Shown piece by piece: positions 24,007-33,496 of a DNA stretch of 41,115 bases. Numbering within the stretch: the stretch's first letter is position 1; each line of letters opens with the position of its first letter. This DNA is from Magnetococcales bacterium (GTDB lineage Bacteria; Pseudomonadota; Magnetococcia; Magnetococcales; JADFWU01). A program made the translations under genes and the position numbers. The stretch lies in contig JADFWU010000025.1 of the NCBI GenBank assembly GCA_015234045.1, forward strand, positions 1-41,115, in the 5' to 3' direction. The notes under the pieces were generated by a model. The model was not told the DNA's origin. It saw only the letters and a list, made by a program, of their open reading frames with translations, and did not search any database.

Positions 24007-25032
24007 TTAAGCAATGCTGAATTGATTAGTCATTGTTGTGGTTGGGTTCTGTTTGTGATTCATTCTGAAGCTGGTTTGCGTCTGTTGTTGACTGGGTAGT
24101 TGCACGGCAATATCAAAATAGGTGGTATGGATTGTGTTGTGCAGTTTTGCCAGTTCTTTTTGCAGATGATCCAGATAGTTGTGCAGACTGTCTGCAACCA
24201 ACTCTGAATAATCCACAGCAAACAATTTTTCCTCAAGCTGTCGAATATGTTGACGAACAGACGCAGAACGCGCCAAATCAACCAAACAGCTATCCATATT
24301 GAGCAGACAGTAGCGTACAGAACGTGGAAATCTGTTGTGCCGTAGTAGAAACTCCAGCGTGGGTTCCGCATTGACGCGCGGTGAAACCGATTGACGATAC
24401 ATTTGAAGGCCGTTAACTGCGGTAAGAACCATGCGCCATTGGCTGTTTTCAAAGGAGGACAGCAGTGCGTCACCGCTGGTTCGCATCAGCTGAACGCCGC
24501 GTACATCCAGAATACGGGTCAGCATATCCGCCTGTTCCAGATTGCGACCGAGTTGAAAAAAATCGAGGGCCACATCTTTGCTCATGCTACCCATCAGCAG
24601 TCCGGTGATTTTTTCACACTGTTGGATGACTGCATCGAACCGTGAAACAAGGTCATCTTTTGGGTCAGGATTCTCCATCTGGGCGCTCATATGGCTGAGA
24701 TATTGCCAAATTCGGGAAGGAAATACACCGCGTGTGATGCGCAGATTGATCTTGGCCGCAGCCAAAGAAGCGCGGATTGATCCGGGATTGTCGTGATCAT
24801 CCAGCAAAAATGACAGTACAGACACGCGATCAGCCTGTTTATTCTGTTTCTGAAACACTTCTTCAGAACCGGTTATTATTGGGAGTTGTTCCCAGCCACC
24901 GGATAGACTGATGATATGTTTCGGCATATCCAAAAACAGGCGGTTGGCGGCTTTGACCAATCGTGCTGTGCTTTCAGCCCGCTCCAGATAGCGGGCCATC
25001 CAGTATATGTTTTCAGCGATTCGTGAGAGCAT
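24007..25032 (-). CDS. Alpha-E domain protein
   Basis: 341 residues with the all-helical alpha-E fold. The start MLSRIAENIYWMARYLERAESTARL is its hallmark, with conserved Arg and Glu residues, and EQADMLTRILDVR lies in the second half. The fold always occurs with circularly permuted ATP-grasp proteins and is thought to bind or present the peptide substrate. Its own catalytic function is not established. The last 35 residues are Gln/Thr/Asn-rich and probably disordered. Third in coding order it precedes Anbu by 15 bases, and it follows the ATP-grasp gene by 119 bases. Confidence 0.9.
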   Translation of the reverse strand: MLSRIAENIYWMARYLERAESTARLVKAANRLFLDMPKHIISLSGGWEQLPIITGSEEVFQKQNKQADRVSVLSFLLDDHDNPGSIRASLAAAKINLRITRGVFPSRIWQYLSHMSAQMENPDPKDDLVSRFDAVIQQCEKITGLLMGSMSKDVALDFFQLGRNLEQADMLTRILDVRGVQLMRTSGDALLSSFENSQWRMVLTAVNGLQMYRQSVSPRVNAEPTLEFLLRHNRFPRSVRYCLLNMDSCLVDLARSASVRQHIRQLEEKLFAVDYSELVADSLHNYLDHLQKELAKLHNTIHTTYFDIAVQLPSQQQTQTSFRMNHKQNPTTTMTNQFSIA

Positions 25033-25151
25033 TATTGTTTGCCTTTTCGAAAAGGTCTCATTTCACTGGTCATGGACGGGATCTGCCGTCATTGATGATC
25101 GTTTATGAGATTTTCAGTACTTATTTCTGTTTACCTGTTTAAACCGGTTTG

Positions 25152-26600
25152 TCAGGGCGTGTCCTGAATGATCCAGGTATCCTTACTACCGCCACCTTGG
25201 CTTGAGTTCACCACCAAGGAACCTTTCCGCATTGCCACACGGGTCAGTCCACCGGGCGTGACATAGGGTCGCGCACCTTGCAGAATGAAAGGGCGTAGAT
25301 CCACATGTCTCGGTTCCAGGGTGTCGTTGACCACTGTCGGAACAGTTGAAAGGGTCAGAGTCGGTTGAGCGATGTAGTTGCGCGGATCTTTTTGGATCAG
25401 TCCGGCAAATTGATCTCGTTCGGCCTGGGTCGAATGTGGACCGATGAGCATGCCGTATCCACCGGATTCATTCGCGGGTTTGACCACCAATTTATCAAGA
25501 TTTTTCAATACATGGTCACGCTCTGACGGGATCATGCATTTATAGGTTGGTACATTGGGAATCAGCGGATCTTGTTTGAGATAGTAGTTGATGATTTCAG
25601 GTACAAAGGCGTAAACAACCTTGTCATCCGCCACACCGGCACCGGGTGCATTGACCAGCGCAACGGTGCCTTTTTTCCATGCGCGGATCAGTCCGTTAAC
25701 GCCCAAGGTGGAGTTCGGATTGAATGCTTCAGGATCAAGGAAGAGATCATCCACGCGCCGATAGATGACATCCACACGGCGCGGACCGAATACGGTTTTC
25801 ATATAGACACAATCATCAGAACCGACGATCAAATCTTTGCCTTCCACCAGATCAACGCCCATCTGTCGGGCCAGGTAGGCGTGTTCGAAGTAGGCGGAAT
25901 TATAGATGCCAGGTGTTAGCACCACCATGCTCGGCTTGACCTGAGTACGTGGCGAGAGTGACATCATCATGTCGTGCAGTTCAGCGGGATAGTTATCTAC
26001 TGGCAAGATGTTGTGATTATGGAACAGATCGGGAAACACCCGTTTGGTAATCATCCTGTTTTCCAGCATATAGGAGACACCGGATGGTACGCGCAGGTTA
26101 TCTTCCAGCACATATATGGTGCCGCTGTCATCGCGTACCAGGTCGGAGCCACAGATATGCGCCCAGATATTATATTTGGGTATCGCGCCTATGCACTGTT
26201 GGCGGAAGTTGACTGATTTTGCCAATACGTCAGCGGGAAAGATGCCATCCTTAATAATCTTCTGATCGTGATAAAGATCATGGATAAAGAGATTGAGGGC
26301 GCAGACGCGTTGAACCAATCCTTCTTCAATCCGCTGCCACTCACTATAGGGAATGGTGCGCGGAATGATATCAAACGGCCAGGCGCGGTCGATATTCTCA
26401 CCTTGGGAATAGATGGTGAAAGTGATACCCAGGTTCTGAATGGTGTGTTCGGCGGCGGTTTGTCGATGTCGCAGGCCGTCTTGATTCAGGGTTGCCAGGA
26501 AGTTAAACAGCGTTTCAGTGCCTAATCGAGGCGCATGTGCGCTATTGACCAGCTCGTCGTAGGCATGACCGCCTTCATAAGTGGACCAATCAATGGACAT
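25152..26600 (-). CDS. Circularly permuted ATP-grasp type 2 protein
   Basis: 482 residues, first gene of the operon. It is a predicted peptide or amino-acid ligase using ATP to form an amide bond. Recognisable segments are DIIPRTIPYSEWQRIEEGLVQR, VLEDNLRVPSGVSYMLENR, GVADDKVVYAFVPEIINYYL, LDKLVVKPANESGGYGM (nucleotide-binding Lys and Gly loop) and LRPFILQG near the end. The circularly permuted ATP-grasp/alpha-E pair is associated with peptide tagging systems processed by transglutaminase and Anbu. A promoter with a perfect -10 lies about 110 bases upstream. Substrate unknown. Confidence 0.92.
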   Translation of the reverse strand: MSIDWSTYEGGHAYDELVNSAHAPRLGTETLFNFLATLNQDGLRHRQTAAEHTIQNLGITFTIYSQGENIDRAWPFDIIPRTIPYSEWQRIEEGLVQRVCALNLFIHDLYHDQKIIKDGIFPADVLAKSVNFRQQCIGAIPKYNIWAHICGSDLVRDDSGTIYVLEDNLRVPSGVSYMLENRMITKRVFPDLFHNHNILPVDNYPAELHDMMMSLSPRTQVKPSMVVLTPGIYNSAYFEHAYLARQMGVDLVEGKDLIVGSDDCVYMKTVFGPRRVDVIYRRVDDLFLDPEAFNPNSTLGVNGLIRAWKKGTVALVNAPGAGVADDKVVYAFVPEIINYYLKQDPLIPNVPTYKCMIPSERDHVLKNLDKLVVKPANESGGYGMLIGPHSTQAERDQFAGLIQKDPRNYIAQPTLTLSTVPTVVNDTLEPRHVDLRPFILQGARPYVTPGGLTRVAMRKGSLVVNSSQGGGSKDTWIIQDTP

Positions 26601-26710
26601 GGGGGGAGCCTTTCTGTATCCGCGAAACTGTGTCCAAGTGTGATGCTATCCAGCCTTGATATGCATGATTTGACTGCTGTCAGGTTATGCATGGTGATCA
26701 TTGATCAGTC

Positions 26711-26739
26711 ATTATAGGAGTCTATTGCCTATAATTTAA
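26711..26739 (-). promoter_or_regulatory. Candidate promoter of the Anbu operon
   Basis: On the minus strand, TTAAAT (26739-26734), a 17-bp spacer and a perfect TATAAT (26716-26711) lie about 110 bases before the ATP-grasp start. The -35 box is poor, so the call is tentative. Confidence 0.4.
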
Positions 26740-26836
26740 TCTAATCACTCAAAACAGGGGCTGTTAAGGGTATATACAGCAAGAGGGGCACCAATTTGGA
26801 AGTTTGGTGAATAGATTTGGCGAGAGGGTGTTAACT

Positions 26837-27316
26837 TTATTGGCAGTACTTACACAAACCGGGCACTTCAACAATGGGTTGTTTGGCATTGAATCCGGTT
26901 TTTTCAGCGCAGGTAGTGATTACATCATTAATGTCGAGATCAATCAACTCAGCCACAACGCCGCACTTTTCGCAAATGAGGAATTGACCGCCGTGGTTAT
27001 TGTCTTTATGAGAGCAGACCATAAAGGCGTTGAGGCTGGCTATTCGGTGGATCAGGTTGTTTTCGAGTAGAAAATCGAGCTGACGGTAGACAGAGATAGG
27101 TGCCAGATGGATATCCTGTTGTTCGAGGATATCACGGATCTCATAGGCTCCGAGGGCTTTGTGGCTGTTGGCCAATACATCCAGAACTTGTAGTCGTTGT
27201 TTGGTCAGTCTGAGACCACGCGTCTTGCATAGCTGCCTGGCGCGTTGCATGATGGCCGAGTGGCAGCGCTGATGATCGTGATTTGGCTCTGGAAATGGGT
27301 TGATCCGGGTGAGCAT
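26837..27316 (-). CDS. zur: Fur-family regulator, probably Zur
   Basis: 159 residues. A winged-helix DNA-binding domain (about 22-95, RGLRLTKQRLQVLDVLANS...SVYRQLDFLLENNLIHRI) is followed by a dimerisation domain. The metal ligands are of the Zur type: the HGGQFLICEKCG pair and a C-terminal CKYC pair forming the structural zinc site. There is a His-rich N-terminal stretch. It is divergent from a COG0523 GTPase gene across a 129-bp gap with a palindromic operator candidate, the classic genomic context of Zur. AGGG precedes ATG 27316. The alternative is another Fur subfamily such as Mur or PerR; context and cysteines favour Zur. Confidence 0.87.
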   Translation of the reverse strand: MLTRINPFPEPNHDHQRCHSAIMQRARQLCKTRGLRLTKQRLQVLDVLANSHKALGAYEIRDILEQQDIHLAPISVYRQLDFLLENNLIHRIASLNAFMVCSHKDNNHGGQFLICEKCGVVAELIDLDINDVITTCAEKTGFNAKQPIVEVPGLCKYCQ

Positions 27317-27377
27317 GGTGGTTTCCCTGATATTTTTCCGAATATTCGAGCATGCTGTCTTTTAATCATAATCACAC

Positions 27378-27401
27378 TGTAATACTATTTCAATATTATC
27401 A
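27378..27401. promoter_or_regulatory. Candidate Zur operator
   Basis: A 24-bp imperfect dyad: left half TGTAATAC and right half (complement) TGATAATAT, separated by an AT-rich core. It lies between the divergent zur and COG0523 genes, 45 bases before the COG0523 start. The AT-rich inverted layout resembles Zur/Fur-family boxes. The sequence was matched by eye only. Confidence 0.5.
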
Positions 27402-27445
27402 CGTTTTTTTGTCATGGCGCAGTTTTGAAGAGGATCGTTTTTTCC

Positions 27446-28495
27446 ATGAGTCGTACACCTGTAACCGTTCTAACCGGCTATCTTGGAACCGGTAAAACCA
27501 CACTGCTCAATCGGATTCTCACTGAAGAGCACGGAAAAAAATACGCTGTTATTGTCAACGAGTTTGGCGAAATCGGTATTGATAACGATTTGGTGGTGGA
27601 TGCCGATGAAGAGATCTTCGAAATGAACAACGGCTGTATCTGTTGTACAGTGCGCGGTGATTTGATTCGAATCATTGCCACGCTATTACGCCGTAAACGC
27701 GGTTTTGATGCGATTTTGGTGGAAACCACGGGATTGGCCAATCCTGGACCGGTGATCCAGACCTTTTATATGGATGATGCTGTTCAAGCCAAAACGCGCC
27801 TGGATGCGGTGGTCACTGTTGTGGATGCCGCGCATATTGAAAAGCGTCTCAATGATAGCCCGGAAGCCATGAGCCAGATCGCTTTTGCTGATGTCCTACT
27901 ATTAAATAAAACTGACTTGGTGGATGCCGAAAAGTTGCCTGCCCTGGAGCAGCGAATCCATGCCATCAACCCGCATTGTGAGATTCATAGAACAGAAAAA
28001 TGTACCATTGATCTGAACCTGATTTTGGATCGACGGGCCTTTGATTTGGAGCGGATCACGGTTCAAGATCCAGAGTTCATGCAAGTGGAACAGGATCATC
28101 ACCATCATCATGAAGATCATCACCATCATCATCATCACCATGATGCGGATGAAGCGTGTGATGATCCAATCTGTAATTTGCATGATGTCAAACATGATGA
28201 TGAAATTACCAGCGTGGGCATGAGGACCGATAAACCGTTGCAGGCAGAGAAGTTGTTTACCTGGCTTCAGACACTGTTGGCGGATAAAGGTCAGGATCTG
28301 TTACGTACCAAAGGAATTCTGGTCATTGACGGTGATCCGCGTAAGTTGGTGGTTCAGGGTGTGCACATGATGTTGGATGTGGACTATGTATCAGAATGGA
28401 AAGAGGGTGAGTTAAAAGAGAGCCGTCTTGTGTTCATTGGTCGTGAGATGGATAAAGAATTTTTACACAAGGGCTTCGAACTCTGCATTGCATGA
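27446..28495 (+). CDS. COG0523-family GTPase, putative zinc metallochaperone
   Basis: 349 residues. G3E-family P-loop GTPase with Walker A GYLGTGKTT (11-19), the CxCC metal site NNGCICC (C64, C66, C67), ETTGLANPG switch and NKTD guanine specificity motif. A His-rich loop (HHHHHEDHHHHHHHHD) lies between the GTPase and the C-terminal CobW_C domain and would bind or store zinc. In Zur regulons such proteins load zinc onto client enzymes during scarcity. A TTG start at 27425 is possible; ATG 27446 matches the family. The stop overlaps an ATG of the next frame (ATGA at 28492). Confidence 0.92.
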   Translation: MSRTPVTVLTGYLGTGKTTLLNRILTEEHGKKYAVIVNEFGEIGIDNDLVVDADEEIFEMNNGCICCTVRGDLIRIIATLLRRKRGFDAILVETTGLANPGPVIQTFYMDDAVQAKTRLDAVVTVVDAAHIEKRLNDSPEAMSQIAFADVLLLNKTDLVDAEKLPALEQRIHAINPHCEIHRTEKCTIDLNLILDRRAFDLERITVQDPEFMQVEQDHHHHHEDHHHHHHHHDADEACDDPICNLHDVKHDDEITSVGMRTDKPLQAEKLFTWLQTLLADKGQDLLRTKGILVIDGDPRKLVVQGVHMMLDVDYVSEWKEGELKESRLVFIGREMDKEFLHKGFELCIA

Positions 28496-28512
28496 AAGGC
28501 CAAGTGAATACT

Positions 28513-29520
28513 ATGAGTAACCAGACCCAACATTATGATCTGGATGAATATATTGTTTCTGCACTGTTTAGTCGTGATGGACACCGTGTTGCATTGGCAT
28601 TGGGTGATGGCACTGTCGCATTGATTGATTGCCAAGATCTGGATGCAGAGATCAAGCGTGTTAGAGCGCATAAATCAAGCTGTCTCTCATTGGCACAGGA
28701 TGGCAGTAGCGATTTTCTAACCGGTGGTGATGATGGCTGTATTAAACGGATCAAAGCCGATGGTACAGTGGAGATGGTGGCTGAACTTGGCCGTTCCTGG
28801 ATTGAACGTGTCATCAGCCATCCCGAAAGTGGTGTGATTGCCTGCGGTGCTGGCAGGGATGTGGTGATTATGAACAGTGCAGGCGAGGAGATCGCCCGTC
28901 ATACCCATGAAAGCACGGTTGCGGATCTGACGTTCTCGCCTGCGGTGCCCGTGTTGGCCTCAGCACACTATAACGCTGTAACGTTGATACCGCTGGAGCC
29001 GGGCAGTATGGAAAATGCCCGTTTGGAGTGGAGTGGTTCGCACACTTTGATCACTTGGTCACCGGATAGCAAAACAATCGTGACCGCCATGCAGGAAAGC
29101 GCACTCCACGTGCTTAATCTGGATCAAGAATTCCATTTCGGCATGCAGGGCTATCCTTCCAAAGTAACGTCCATGGGTTGGATCAATGCACCGGATCTCC
29201 ATTTGGTCACCAGTGGTGCCACTGGTGTCGTGGCATGGCCATGGACTGGTCCTGAAGGTCCACAGCAGGGCGAGCCGAAAGTGTTTCACGATACTGAAGA
29301 GGTGTTGGTGATGCAGGTAGCCTGTTCACCTATTGATGATCGCATTGCTGCTGGATTTGAGGATGGTGTGGTTGTGATGATTTCAGCCGAGCAAGGTTTT
29401 TCCAACATTATCCACGCCAGTGATGATATGGAAATTACCGCGCTGGCTTGGTCCGATGATGGTACCGGTCTGATTATTGGTGATGAAAATGGCACTGCCT
29501 GTGTGATGCTCGATCTGTAG
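28513..29520 (+). CDS. WD40-repeat protein downstream of the COG0523 GTPase
   Basis: 335 residues forming about seven WD40-like blades (LFSRDGHRVALALGDGTVALID, SSDFLTGGDDGCIKRI, SWSPDSKTIVTAMQESALHVL-type units). It is a beta-propeller scaffold with no signal peptide. The partner is inferred to be the zinc GTPase because the two are co-transcribed; the same pair occurs with Zur in Alphaproteobacteria. ATG 28492 overlaps the GTPase stop (ATGA), and ATG 28513 is the family-like start with AAAGG upstream. The two cannot be decided with confidence. It converges with the ClpP-like membrane protein gene with one base between stops. Confidence 0.87.
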   Translation: MSNQTQHYDLDEYIVSALFSRDGHRVALALGDGTVALIDCQDLDAEIKRVRAHKSSCLSLAQDGSSDFLTGGDDGCIKRIKADGTVEMVAELGRSWIERVISHPESGVIACGAGRDVVIMNSAGEEIARHTHESTVADLTFSPAVPVLASAHYNAVTLIPLEPGSMENARLEWSGSHTLITWSPDSKTIVTAMQESALHVLNLDQEFHFGMQGYPSKVTSMGWINAPDLHLVTSGATGVVAWPWTGPEGPQQGEPKVFHDTEEVLVMQVACSPIDDRIAAGFEDGVVVMISAEQGFSNIIHASDDMEITALAWSDDGTGLIIGDENGTACVMLDL

Positions 29521-29521
29521 A

Positions 29522-30439
29522 TTATTGAGTTTGTTGTTGAGGTGGAATATCTATGATGCCGTGTAGGTATTTCGCCTCAATCAGGGTCTCAATGGATGGT
29601 GTCCAGAATTCTGGGAAGGCGACTGAGTAAGCCTGATTGAAAAAGTGTCTACTCAATTTCGCTTTGGCATAGTGACCTCGGTCGATTTCCCTTTCCCGTT
29701 CAATCTCCATTGCCGTTGAAACCGGATAGTATGGCGCATGAAATCGGATAGATGTGTCACTGGTGGCATATCTTTCTGGTGCAGCCAGCATTACCAAAGT
29801 GCAAGCGGAATCGCACTGTTGCCAAGCAACCATACGTTTGATGCCATGATTTCGGATTAAACGATGCAGTTCTCGTCCAGCCCACATATAGCCACCTTGA
29901 CTTCGGATCATGATGCTTTCGGTATTGGGGTGCTGTTTCAGACTTTTCTCTAAGTCTTCTTTAATGCCATAGCCAATATCTCCGTCAATCAAAATGGTCT
30001 TATTTTCAGGGCTGTGTTTGATCTGCCAAGTCTGATACTCACCCAATCCAAGTGCTACCTGTCCCAAAGCGTATAACGACGGTCCTACCAAAATCAGCTG
30101 CCAAAACAGCAATACCACGGCAAAACAGACAAACGCCTGAGCCAATGTGCTCCATAAAAGCCGTTTGGTCTCAATCCGATGTCGAATCGCCGACCGCCAA
30201 ACGCCCACAACCTGCCAAACGGTAAACGCCCAAGAGGAGAGTTGAAGCAACATGAAAATTCGAATCCAGAATAGTGTCTGGCCGAGTTGTGGTTGAACCG
30301 TATAGGTGACAAGGCGGAAAAGCAGTAGGAGAATGATGTTAAATACAATGAGATGCAGCCAGAAAGAGCGACCCAGCGAAAATCCACCCTGCCAGTGGCG
30401 GAGAAACAGACTCTTATTTGTATGAGATGCTGCGCTCAT
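29522..30439 (-). CDS. Membrane protein with ClpP/SppA-like serine protease domain
   Basis: 305 residues. Three to four hydrophobic helices (about 28-48, 60-82, 98-125) precede a soluble domain (about 150-300). That domain has the ClpP/crotonase-type pattern: LIDGDIGYGI, then IMIRSQGGYMWAGRELHRLI, then CDSACTLVMLAAPERYA with the probable catalytic Ser. It resembles COG3904-type predicted periplasmic proteases, but the catalytic partner residues cannot be fixed by eye. ATG 30439 is chosen because GGAG lies 6 bases upstream; the frame extends 12 codons further. It stands alone and converges with the WD40 gene. Confidence 0.72.
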   Translation of the reverse strand: MSAASHTNKSLFLRHWQGGFSLGRSFWLHLIVFNIILLLLFRLVTYTVQPQLGQTLFWIRIFMLLQLSSWAFTVWQVVGVWRSAIRHRIETKRLLWSTLAQAFVCFAVVLLFWQLILVGPSLYALGQVALGLGEYQTWQIKHSPENKTILIDGDIGYGIKEDLEKSLKQHPNTESIMIRSQGGYMWAGRELHRLIRNHGIKRMVAWQQCDSACTLVMLAAPERYATSDTSIRFHAPYYPVSTAMEIEREREIDRGHYAKAKLSRHFFNQAYSVAFPEFWTPSIETLIEAKYLHGIIDIPPQQQTQ

Positions 30440-30831
30440 GTGGGGCTCCGTAATGATATTTTGATCTGCTTTCATTGTGAGAGAAAAACCCGGTTGGTAT
30501 CAGAAAACGTACTAAAAGAACTCTATTAGGAGTTACACAGTTGAATGATGGTACACGCTATATTAAATCAAAATAGAGTTTTTTTGTATTCCAAAGAGGC
30601 TAGGGTGTGAATGTGGATTATGTGCCACTCAATTTGGATGTTTTAGATAAAATAATTTTATCATATGTTCTTGATTTAATATTCAATGTCAATATACTGG
30701 TGTAGTCCAGGAGTGTTGGTGCTAGGGTGTGTTTTTTTCGTCAACTTGAACAGAATATGATTGCATGATTCAGTCTGCATCCAGTCTGATCTGCTTATTG
30801 AAACAATAGTGGAAACATCAGGGGAATTATT
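30440..30831. other. 392-bp intergenic region with palindrome, divergent
   Basis: This gap separates divergent genes, so it should hold promoters for both. Visible are a perfect 17-bp palindrome GATAAAATAATTTTATC (30646-30662), two GCTAGGGTGTG direct repeats (about 30599 and 30721), and a stem AACTCTATT/AATAGAGTT with a T-run (30519-30584). No coding frame, known RNA or convincing -10/-35 pair was found. AGGGGA at the end is the MCP3 Shine-Dalgarno. Confidence 0.5.
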
Positions 30832-32637
30832 ATGGTTTGGACTATTGGGAGAAAGTTGACGTTGGGTTTTGGTGTCACCATTATTCTGATGTTGATAATG
30901 GCTTGGTTGGGGATTCGGTCAGCGAGCGATACGATCACAGGTGTTGGGGATGATATCCAACATGCCTGGATGGCAGCAGATGGTGCTATGGAAACCAGAA
31001 TCAACTATCTGGCTTTGATTTGGGGGGTTTCAGAAGCTTCCAGTAATTTTGATGAGTTAAGCCAGCAAGAGGGGTTGGAGCGAATCGCTGGTGCAACAAA
31101 ATCAGCAGATGAATCAATTGATTTATTAGCTAAATCCGGTTTTCTCAAACAAGGAGATATTGGAACCATTCGCTCTGTTTTTAGTAGTCTTAATGAGTAT
31201 GGAAATAAGCTTACAGGGTTGGCTCAAACTAAGGTCGCTCTGATGGATAAGTTGGATCGATCCACATCAGCAGCAGCCAAGACAGGAAATTTAGATGGTG
31301 CCACAGTTAATCTCCTTTGGGAGTTTACAATGGCAGCCAATGATTTGTCATATACAGGTATTGAAAAATACCAAAAAGATTACGATCAGGCACTCCGTGC
31401 CATTCAAGCTTTGGACACGCAGAACCCAAGTATTGCTACTGTGTTGAATAATGCCAGAGAGCTGATGGAAACCAATGCCCATATGAGCGCGTTGGCAGAT
31501 AAGTTTGATGATGCAGCTGAGGGACTTGATGAGCGTATGGAAGCCGTTGAAGGTGGTGGGCCTGGCATCGAAGGTGTAGATGCCTATGCGGATCGTATTG
31601 TTACTTCCTTGCTGGAAGATGCAGAGTTGACACGGACTGAGTTGTATATCTTTGCCGTTGTGGCCTTTATCTTCAGTATTCTTGCCTCCCAATTAATCAC
31701 CAGAAACATCACTGGTCCTTTGCTTCAGTGTAAAAGCATCTTTGGCCGTTTGGCTCAGGGTGATTTGAGTATCTCTTGTTCTATGGATCGTAAAGATGAG
31801 ATTGGTCAGCTGTTTGAGTCGGTTTCTGGTATGACCAGTACGCTGCGAAGTGTCATCAGTGAAGTTCAGGTTGCGTCACAAGCTGTTGATTCAGGCAGTA
31901 ATGAACTCTCTGTTTCGTCCAGGCAGGTTTCTGAAGGGGCTTCTCAACAAGCTGCTGCGGTAGAGCAGACTTCAGCGGCAATGGAACAGATGTCCGGTAA
32001 TATCCAACACAATACCGATAATGCCCAGCAAACTGAGAAAATTGCCTCATCCGCAGCTGTTGCTGCTCAAGAAGGTGGTGAGGCAGTGACTCAAGCGGTT
32101 GGCGCAATGAAAGATATTGCTGAGAAGATTTCAATCATCGAAGAGATTGCACGACAGACCAATCTATTGGCTTTGAATGCAGCGATTGAGGCGGCTCGGG
32201 CAGGAGAGCACGGTAAAGGGTTTGCCGTTGTGGCTGCTGAAGTACGTAAATTGGCTGAGAGAAGCCAAGGTGCCGCCGGAGAAATTAGTCAGCTATCTCA
32301 ATCCAGTGTAACAGTGGCAGAACGCGCTGGTAAGATCATCGAAAAGCTGGTGCCGGAAATCAAGAAAACTTCGGAACTGGTTCAGGAAATTTCTGCTTCC
32401 AGTGCCGAACAGAATCAAGGAGCAGACCAGATCAATCAAGCACTACAAAATCTGGATAGTACAATCCAACGAAATGCCAGTGCTTCCCAGGAAATGGCAT
32501 CCACCGCATCAGATTTGGCGATACACTCAGAAAATCTCCAGACTGAAATCAGTCGATTTAATATGGGAAATAGTGCGCCAGCACCTGTCCAAACGACATC
32601 AACTGCTGCGTCTAGTGCATTAATAGGTATGTCCTGA
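30832..32637 (+). CDS. Methyl-accepting chemotaxis protein 3
   Basis: Transmembrane chemoreceptor of 601 residues. TM1 is at about 8-28. A helical periplasmic domain (30-270) contains a repeated [12 protein letters not shown]-type helix. TM2 (about 272-292), HAMP (about 293-345) and the signalling domain follow. The tip is canonical: [20 protein letters not shown] followed by [20 protein letters not shown]. This differs from the [11 protein letters not shown] tip of MCP1 and MCP2. The C-terminus is a short Pro/Thr/Ser/Ala tail without a CheR-binding motif. AGGGGA precedes ATG 30832. The ligand is unknown. Confidence 0.93.
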   Translation: MVWTIGRKLTLGFGVTIILMLIMAWLGIRSASDTITGVGDDIQHAWMAADGAMETRINYLALIWGVSEASSNFDELSQQEGLERIAGATKSADESIDLLAKSGFLKQGDIGTIRSVFSSLNEYGNKLTGLAQTKVALMDKLDRSTSAAAKTGNLDGATVNLLWEFTMAANDLSYTGIEKYQKDYDQALRAIQALDTQNPSIATVLNNARELMETNAHMSALADKFDDAAEGLDERMEAVEGGGPGIEGVDAYADRIVTSLLEDAELTRTELYIFAVVAFIFSILASQLITRNITGPLLQCKSIFGRLAQGDLSISCSMDRKDEIGQLFESVSGMTSTLRSVISEVQVASQAVDSGSNELSVSSRQVSEGASQQAAAVEQTSAAMEQMSGNIQHNTDNAQQTEKIASSAAVAAQEGGEAVTQAVGAMKDIAEKISIIEEIARQTNLLALNAAIEAARAGEHGKGFAVVAAEVRKLAERSQGAAGEISQLSQSSVTVAERAGKIIEKLVPEIKKTSELVQEISASSAEQNQGADQINQALQNLDSTIQRNASASQEMASTASDLAIHSENLQTEISRFNMGNSAPAPVQTTSTAASSALIGMS

Positions 32638-32667
32638 TCTACAGTGTATACGAAAGTTAGTTAATAT

Positions 32668-32703
32668 TGGCAGCAAGTAGGTGTTGTATCCTACTTGTTG
32701 CCA
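32668..32703. terminator. Bidirectional hairpin between MCP3 and phoB1
   Basis: A 14-bp stem TGGCAGCAAGTAGG/CCTACTTGTTGCCA (one G-U pair) with an 8-nt loop lies 30 bases after the MCP3 stop and 10 bases before the phoB1 stop, between convergent genes. A long T-run is missing. Confidence 0.75.
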
Positions 32704-32713
32704 TTGATTAGCT

Positions 32714-33496
32714 CTATAATGCAGGACCAGTAGAGTGAGCAGATGGAGTGGAATTAGCGCTGTTTTTCAGTATGGATTCACATTCAGATGTTTCATCGGA
32801 TTTAGGATGGGCACAGAACCGATATCCCACGCCCCAGATGGTTTCCACATACTTTCCGGCATCACCCAACTTTTCACGCAGACATTTAACATGGGCATCC
32901 ACTGTGCGGGTTTGTACAAACGTGTCGGAACCCCATATTTCATTGAGTAATTTTTCCCGGCTTTTGACCTGGCCGGGGCGGGCCATGAATGTGCAGAGCA
33001 TTTTGAATTCGGTGTGGGTCAGAGAAACCTCTTGACCCTGAACCCATGTCTGATGCGCGTCATGATCAACCGTCAATAGACCAAACTTGATTTGGTGCTT
33101 CTCTATTTTTTTTTCTGGTTTTGTCCGGCGTAGAATGGCACGAATGCGTAGAAGCAGTTCACGGAGTTGGAACGGTTTGACAACATAATCATCTGCGCCT
33201 ACTTCAAAGCCGATCACTTTGTCAATCTCCTCACCTTTAGCCGTAAGGATTAAGACCGGAATGGCACTGGTATGGACATTTTCTCGTATGCGCCGACACA
33301 CTTCAACACCATAAATACCGGGTAACATCAGATCCAATAACACCAAGTCCGGGTATGGTTCCGTGAGTGCGTGTCTCAATCCGTCTTCTCCGGTGAGGGA
33401 CGAGGTGGTGTCATAGCCTTCGCGCTTAAGATTATACTCAAGTGTGGTGATGAGATCTTGCTCATCTTCAATAATAAGAATCCGGTCCTTGGTCAT
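32714..33496 (-). CDS. phoB1: PhoB-like response regulator, second copy
   Basis: OmpR/PhoB-type response regulator of 260 residues. The receiver domain (about 1-120) has acidic pocket E10/D11, phosphoacceptor D55 (LLDLMLPG), T85 and K107. The DNA-binding winged helix (about 135-230) contains HTEFKMLCTF and TRTVDAHVKCLREKLG. A Ser/Thr/Ala tail of about 25 residues is shared with phoB2. It is highly similar to phoB2 along its length. The gene has its own upstream block homologous to the pstS upstream block and a leader containing pstB remnants whose frame ends in the ATGA start overlap. No phoR kinase gene is nearby. Functional difference from phoB2 is unknown; the receiver and HTH residues look intact in both. 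Confidence 0.92.
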   Translation of the reverse strand: MTKDRILIIEDEQDLITTLEYNLKREGYDTTSSLTGEDGLRHALTEPYPDLVLLDLMLPGIYGVEVCRRIRENVHTSAIPVLILTAKGEEIDKVIGFEVGADDYVVKPFQLRELLLRIRAILRRTKPEKKIEKHQIKFGLLTVDHDAHQTWVQGQEVSLTHTEFKMLCTFMARPGQVKSREKLLNEIWGSDTFVQTRTVDAHVKCLREKLGDAGKYVETIWGVGYRFCAHPKSDETSECESILKNSANSTPSAHSTGPAL

